Shown: piece by piece, positions 15,429-17,143 of the stretch
Layout: each line of letters opens with the position of its first letter
Numbering within the stretch: position 1 is the first letter of the stretch
Assembly (NCBI GenBank): GCA_964431545.1
Contig: CAYSLC010000122.1
Coordinates: forward strand, 1 to 17,143
Origin: CAYSLC01 sp964431545
Lineage (GTDB): Bacteria > Desulfobacterota > Desulfobacteria > Desulfobacterales > JAABSP01
DNA length: 17,143 bases
Direction of reading: 5' to 3'
Program-made: the position numbers and the translations under genes
The notes under the pieces: generated by a model
Seen by the model: the letters and a program-made list of their open reading frames with translations, nothing else
Told to the model about the DNA's origin: nothing
Database searches by the model: none

Positions 15429-15677
15429 TTACCGGTTGATGCGCATGGGCCGGTCGGTGTCGTGGACCGCGGTGTCCTTCAACGTGCTCTCGGGATCCCG
15501 GCAGGTGGAAAACCCGATAAGGGCGTAAAGCGGACACCAGGCGATGACCGCCGTGAGGATGGGGATGAATCCCACCAAGCCCCACCAGCTGCCGAAAAAG
15601 AGGCCGAGGCCGAGGATGATGAGCCCCGCGAAGACGCGGATCACCCGTTCAATCTTGCCGACATTGCATTTCAACAT
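15429..15677 (-). CDS. DUF2892 (YgaP-type) small inner-membrane protein
   Basis: An 82-residue protein beginning MLKCNVGKIERVIRVFAG, the typical opening of the DUF2892 family (PF11127), followed by two hydrophobic helices (LIILGLGLFFGSWW, then GLVGFIPILTAVIAW) and CPLYALIGFSTC. In many bacteria this domain follows a rhodanese domain (YgaP) or stands alone; its function is unknown. I chose the start at 15677 because it gives the family opening and has GGGGG upstream. It starts 14 bp after uspA stops, so the two are co-transcribed. Confidence 0.85.
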   Translation of the reverse strand: MLKCNVGKIERVIRVFAGLIILGLGLFFGSWWGLVGFIPILTAVIAWCPLYALIGFSTCRDPESTLKDTAVHDTDRPMRINR

Positions 15678-15691
15678 CCCGTCCCCCTTTC

Positions 15692-16156
15692 TCAAGAGCC
15701 CTCTTCGGTGCTCCGGATGGAGAGGACCGGGCAATGGGCGTTGCGCACCACCTTTTCCGTGACCGATCCCAGCAGGAACCGCTGCCAGCCGCGGTGCCCG
15801 TGGGTGGAGATGACGATGACGTCCACCCCCTCCGACTCTGCGGTCCGGACGATCTCGTCGCTGGGGTATCCCACCACCACCAGGGTGGTGACCGACGCCG
15901 CATCCCCGAAGCTCTCCCCGGCCAGTTTATCGATGTTCTCCTCCGCGCCGTCCACGAACTCCCTCTGGTAGGCCGGCACATCGAAGGTGACCGGCGGGGT
16001 GTGGCTGGGGGCTCCCAACACCGGCACCGGAGCCACCACGTGGAGGAGGATCACCTGGGCGCCGGTCTGGGCGGCCAGCTCCCGCGCGGCCTCCACGCCC
16101 GCCCTGGACGCCGGGCTGAAATCGGTGGTACACAGAATTTTTCGAACCGGAAACAT
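15692..16156 (-). CDS. Universal stress protein (UspA family)
   Basis: A 154-residue single-domain USP with the opening KILCTTDFSPAS, the internal VVVGYPSDEIV and the C-terminal STHGHRGWQRFLLGSVTEKVV. The ATP-binding pattern GxxG-x9-GS is kept, apart from Ser for the first Gly, a common variant. It is a cytosolic protein of stress or starvation responses. The start at 16156 is fixed by GGAGG just upstream; the longer open frame to 16342 is non-coding. Upstream, a minus-strand TTACCA (16228-16233) and TAATCT (16206-16211), 16 bp apart, could be its promoter. It is first in a two-gene unit with the DUF2892 gene. Confidence 0.93.
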   Translation of the reverse strand: MFPVRKILCTTDFSPASRAGVEAARELAAQTGAQVILLHVVAPVPVLGAPSHTPPVTFDVPAYQREFVDGAEENIDKLAGESFGDAASVTTLVVVGYPSDEIVRTAESEGVDVIVISTHGHRGWQRFLLGSVTEKVVRNAHCPVLSIRSTEEGS

Positions 16157-16381
16157 GTCTCCTCCTTCCTCGTTTGAACGCTTCGTATCGACCCTTACCC
16201 CACTCAGATTACCGGAAGGGGGGGCGATGGTAAATGGGGTCAATCCTTTATTCCCGGCCCCGGGGTGGTGTAGTCGCCGGTGGAACAATGCTTTTTCCTT
16301 GAATTCGATCCGTCGTTGCAGTACGGTTTTTGCTTTATTCAAAGGATTGCAATCGAGAAGAAGCCCACAAGGAGAAGGTCA

Positions 16382-16567
16382 ATGGATGAAGAGAAACAGG
16401 CGGAGATCCGAAAGATCATCGGCAACATGGAGCGCCTCATCGACAGCGGTCAGGGGTTGGCCCGGGACGCCATGGACCGGGAGCCGAGCCAGCGCTCCCA
16501 GAACAACAACTGGCGCTATGTCCGCCAGGAACTGATGGACCTGAAGAAGCTGCTGGAGGTCGACTGA
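16382..16567 (+). CDS. Small charged helical protein of unknown function
   Basis: A 61-residue product that I do not recognise. It begins MDEEKQAEIRKIIGNMERL, is rich in acidic and basic residues and polar Gln/Asn in the middle (SQRSQNNNWRYVRQ), and ends LMDLKKLLEVD. Heptad-like hydrophobic spacing suggests one or two amphipathic helices. There is no signal peptide or membrane segment. The ribosome site AAGGAGAAGG lies just before the ATG, and codon use matches the neighbours, so it is probably a real gene. It diverges from uspA across 225 bp (AT-rich at about 16289-16360) and converges with the iron-sulfur gene, ending 37 bp from it. Confidence 0.65.
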   Translation: MDEEKQAEIRKIIGNMERLIDSGQGLARDAMDREPSQRSQNNNWRYVRQELMDLKKLLEVD

Positions 16568-16604
16568 AACGACCTCCGCCTCCGCTCCGTCGGCCCCCCG
16601 CCGC

Positions 16605-17143
16605 CTATACGGCTCCGTAGTCGAAATAGCGGGCGCTCAAAGTCTCCAGGCAGACCGACTTCACCTGCCGGGAGGCCAGGGCCCGTTTGAGCGGCGGCAG
16701 CCGCAACAGGGCCCCCAGGGCCGCCGCCAGGGCCCGGTGGCTCCAGAGAACCTGCTTGTCGAAGATCAGGTTGCCGAGGGTCCCCCGCTCCACGGCCATG
16801 AGCAGGGTCCGGTGGGCGGTGTTGAGGGGCGTCAGGAGCCGCTCCCCGCGCTCGACCATGGTGACGGCCGAGGCCGGGCAGGCGTCGACGCAGATCCCGC
16901 ACCCCAGGCAGATCTCCCCGGCGACCCAAGCCCGTTCCCGCGCCCCATCCGACGGTCCCTCGGATGGGGCCATGGAGAGGGCCCCCACCGGGCAGACCGG
17001 AACGCACCTGCCGCACCCCTTGCAGCGGCCGGGGTCGATCCGGGGGAGAAACGCGGTGGTGTGGACCGGGTGGTGGACGGCGAACCTCCGGGCCGCGATC
17101 ATCGCCTCGCAGCAGCACCCGCAGCAGTTGCAGATGAAGTTGA
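16605..17143 (-). CDS. 4Fe-4S dicluster protein with CNCCGCCC motif (5' end outside window)
   Basis: This is the C-terminal part of an iron-sulfur protein whose start lies beyond the right edge. The visible 179 or so residues begin NFICNCCGCCCEAM, then carry two ferredoxin motifs, CKGCGRCVPVCP and CLGCGICVDACP, each able to hold a [4Fe-4S] cluster, and then about 90 residues without cysteine motifs. Similar proteins in anaerobes, as I recall, have a longer amino-terminal part before the Cys-rich motif. The role is probably electron transfer, but the partner is unknown. An ATG at 17102 exists but lies after the CNCCGCCC motif and is unlikely to be the start. The linker between the ferredoxin motifs is encoded by a perfect inverted repeat. 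Confidence 0.85.
   Translation of the reverse strand, partial: NFICNCCGCCCEAMIAARRFAVHHPVHTTAFLPRIDPGRCKGCGRCVPVCPVGALSMAPSEGPSDGARERAWVAGEICLGCGICVDACPASAVTMVERGERLLTPLNTAHRTLLMAVERGTLGNLIFDKQVLWSHRALAAALGALLRLPPLKRALASRQVKSVCLETLSARYFDYGAV
16942..16970. repeat. Perfect 11-bp inverted repeat inside the iron-sulfur gene
   Basis: GCCCCATCCGA (16942-16952) and TCGGATGGGGC (16960-16970) are exact reverse complements around a 7-nt loop. The hairpin encodes the Ser/Gly-rich linker (MAPSEGPSDGARE) between the two ferredoxin motifs. No T-run follows, so it is not a terminator. Confidence 0.8.

Noticed and set aside
16275..16300. TGGAAC with a TTTTT stretch upstream of the 61-residue gene as a sigma-54 promoter
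   Set aside because: The -12 GC dinucleotide is missing at the required distance.

Overview
The window is high-GC bacterial chromosome. It most resembles the Desulfobacterota (former Deltaproteobacteria). The reasons are an unusual DnaA whose P-loop and DNA-binding signature match, from memory, DnaA proteins of that group; an F-type ATPase whose F0 genes (atpZ-like, atpI-like, atpB, atpE) form a cluster separate from F1; a PyrK-type flavoprotein; and a protein with a CNCCGCCC motif plus two ferredoxin motifs. The taxonomic call is inference. I see no tRNA, rRNA, CRISPR array or intact mobile element.

Layout. 1-438 has no intact gene: it holds what looks like a broken ABC-transporter permease end and a 5' fragment of a Uma2-like gene. 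dnaA (minus) and uvrA (plus) diverge from a 538-bp intergenic region whose central part is very AT-rich (about 34% G+C over 1861-2040 by my count). That region carries three co-oriented TTATCG elements, promoter-like hexamers in both directions and a hairpin at the predicted dnaA transcript start, so it is a candidate DnaA-controlled region or origin. A strong bidirectional terminator (5216-5267) separates uvrA from the convergent F0 operon (7026 down to 5299). pyrK (minus) lies just upstream of that operon, without pyrD. A secreted DUF3108 protein runs the other way and is followed by a short remnant of a sigma-54 activator.

9082-11157 (minus) encodes a beta-hydroxyacid dehydrogenase of the glyoxylate/succinic-semialdehyde reductase type and an AI-2E-family membrane protein. 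A class A penicillin-binding protein (plus, 11359-13569) diverges from these. Then come a DJ-1/PfpI-family protein and an aldo-keto reductase (plus), facing a UspA-DUF2892 pair (minus) across a hairpin terminator. A 61-residue protein of unknown function follows. The right edge holds a 5'-truncated iron-sulfur protein (minus).

Functionally the window is mostly housekeeping: replication initiation, nucleotide excision repair, ATP synthesis, pyrimidine synthesis and cell-wall synthesis. From about 13.7 to 16.6 kb there is a stress-flavoured stretch (DJ-1/PfpI, aldo-keto reductase, UspA), to which the reductase at 9.1-10.0 kb may be related in role. I found no clear new multi-gene system. The most interesting points are the divergent DnaA with its possible variant boxes, the orphan pyrK, the truncated gene fragments and the CNCCGCCC protein. 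Many long open frames antisense or offset to uvrA, dnaA and the PBP gene are GC-driven shadows and are left out.
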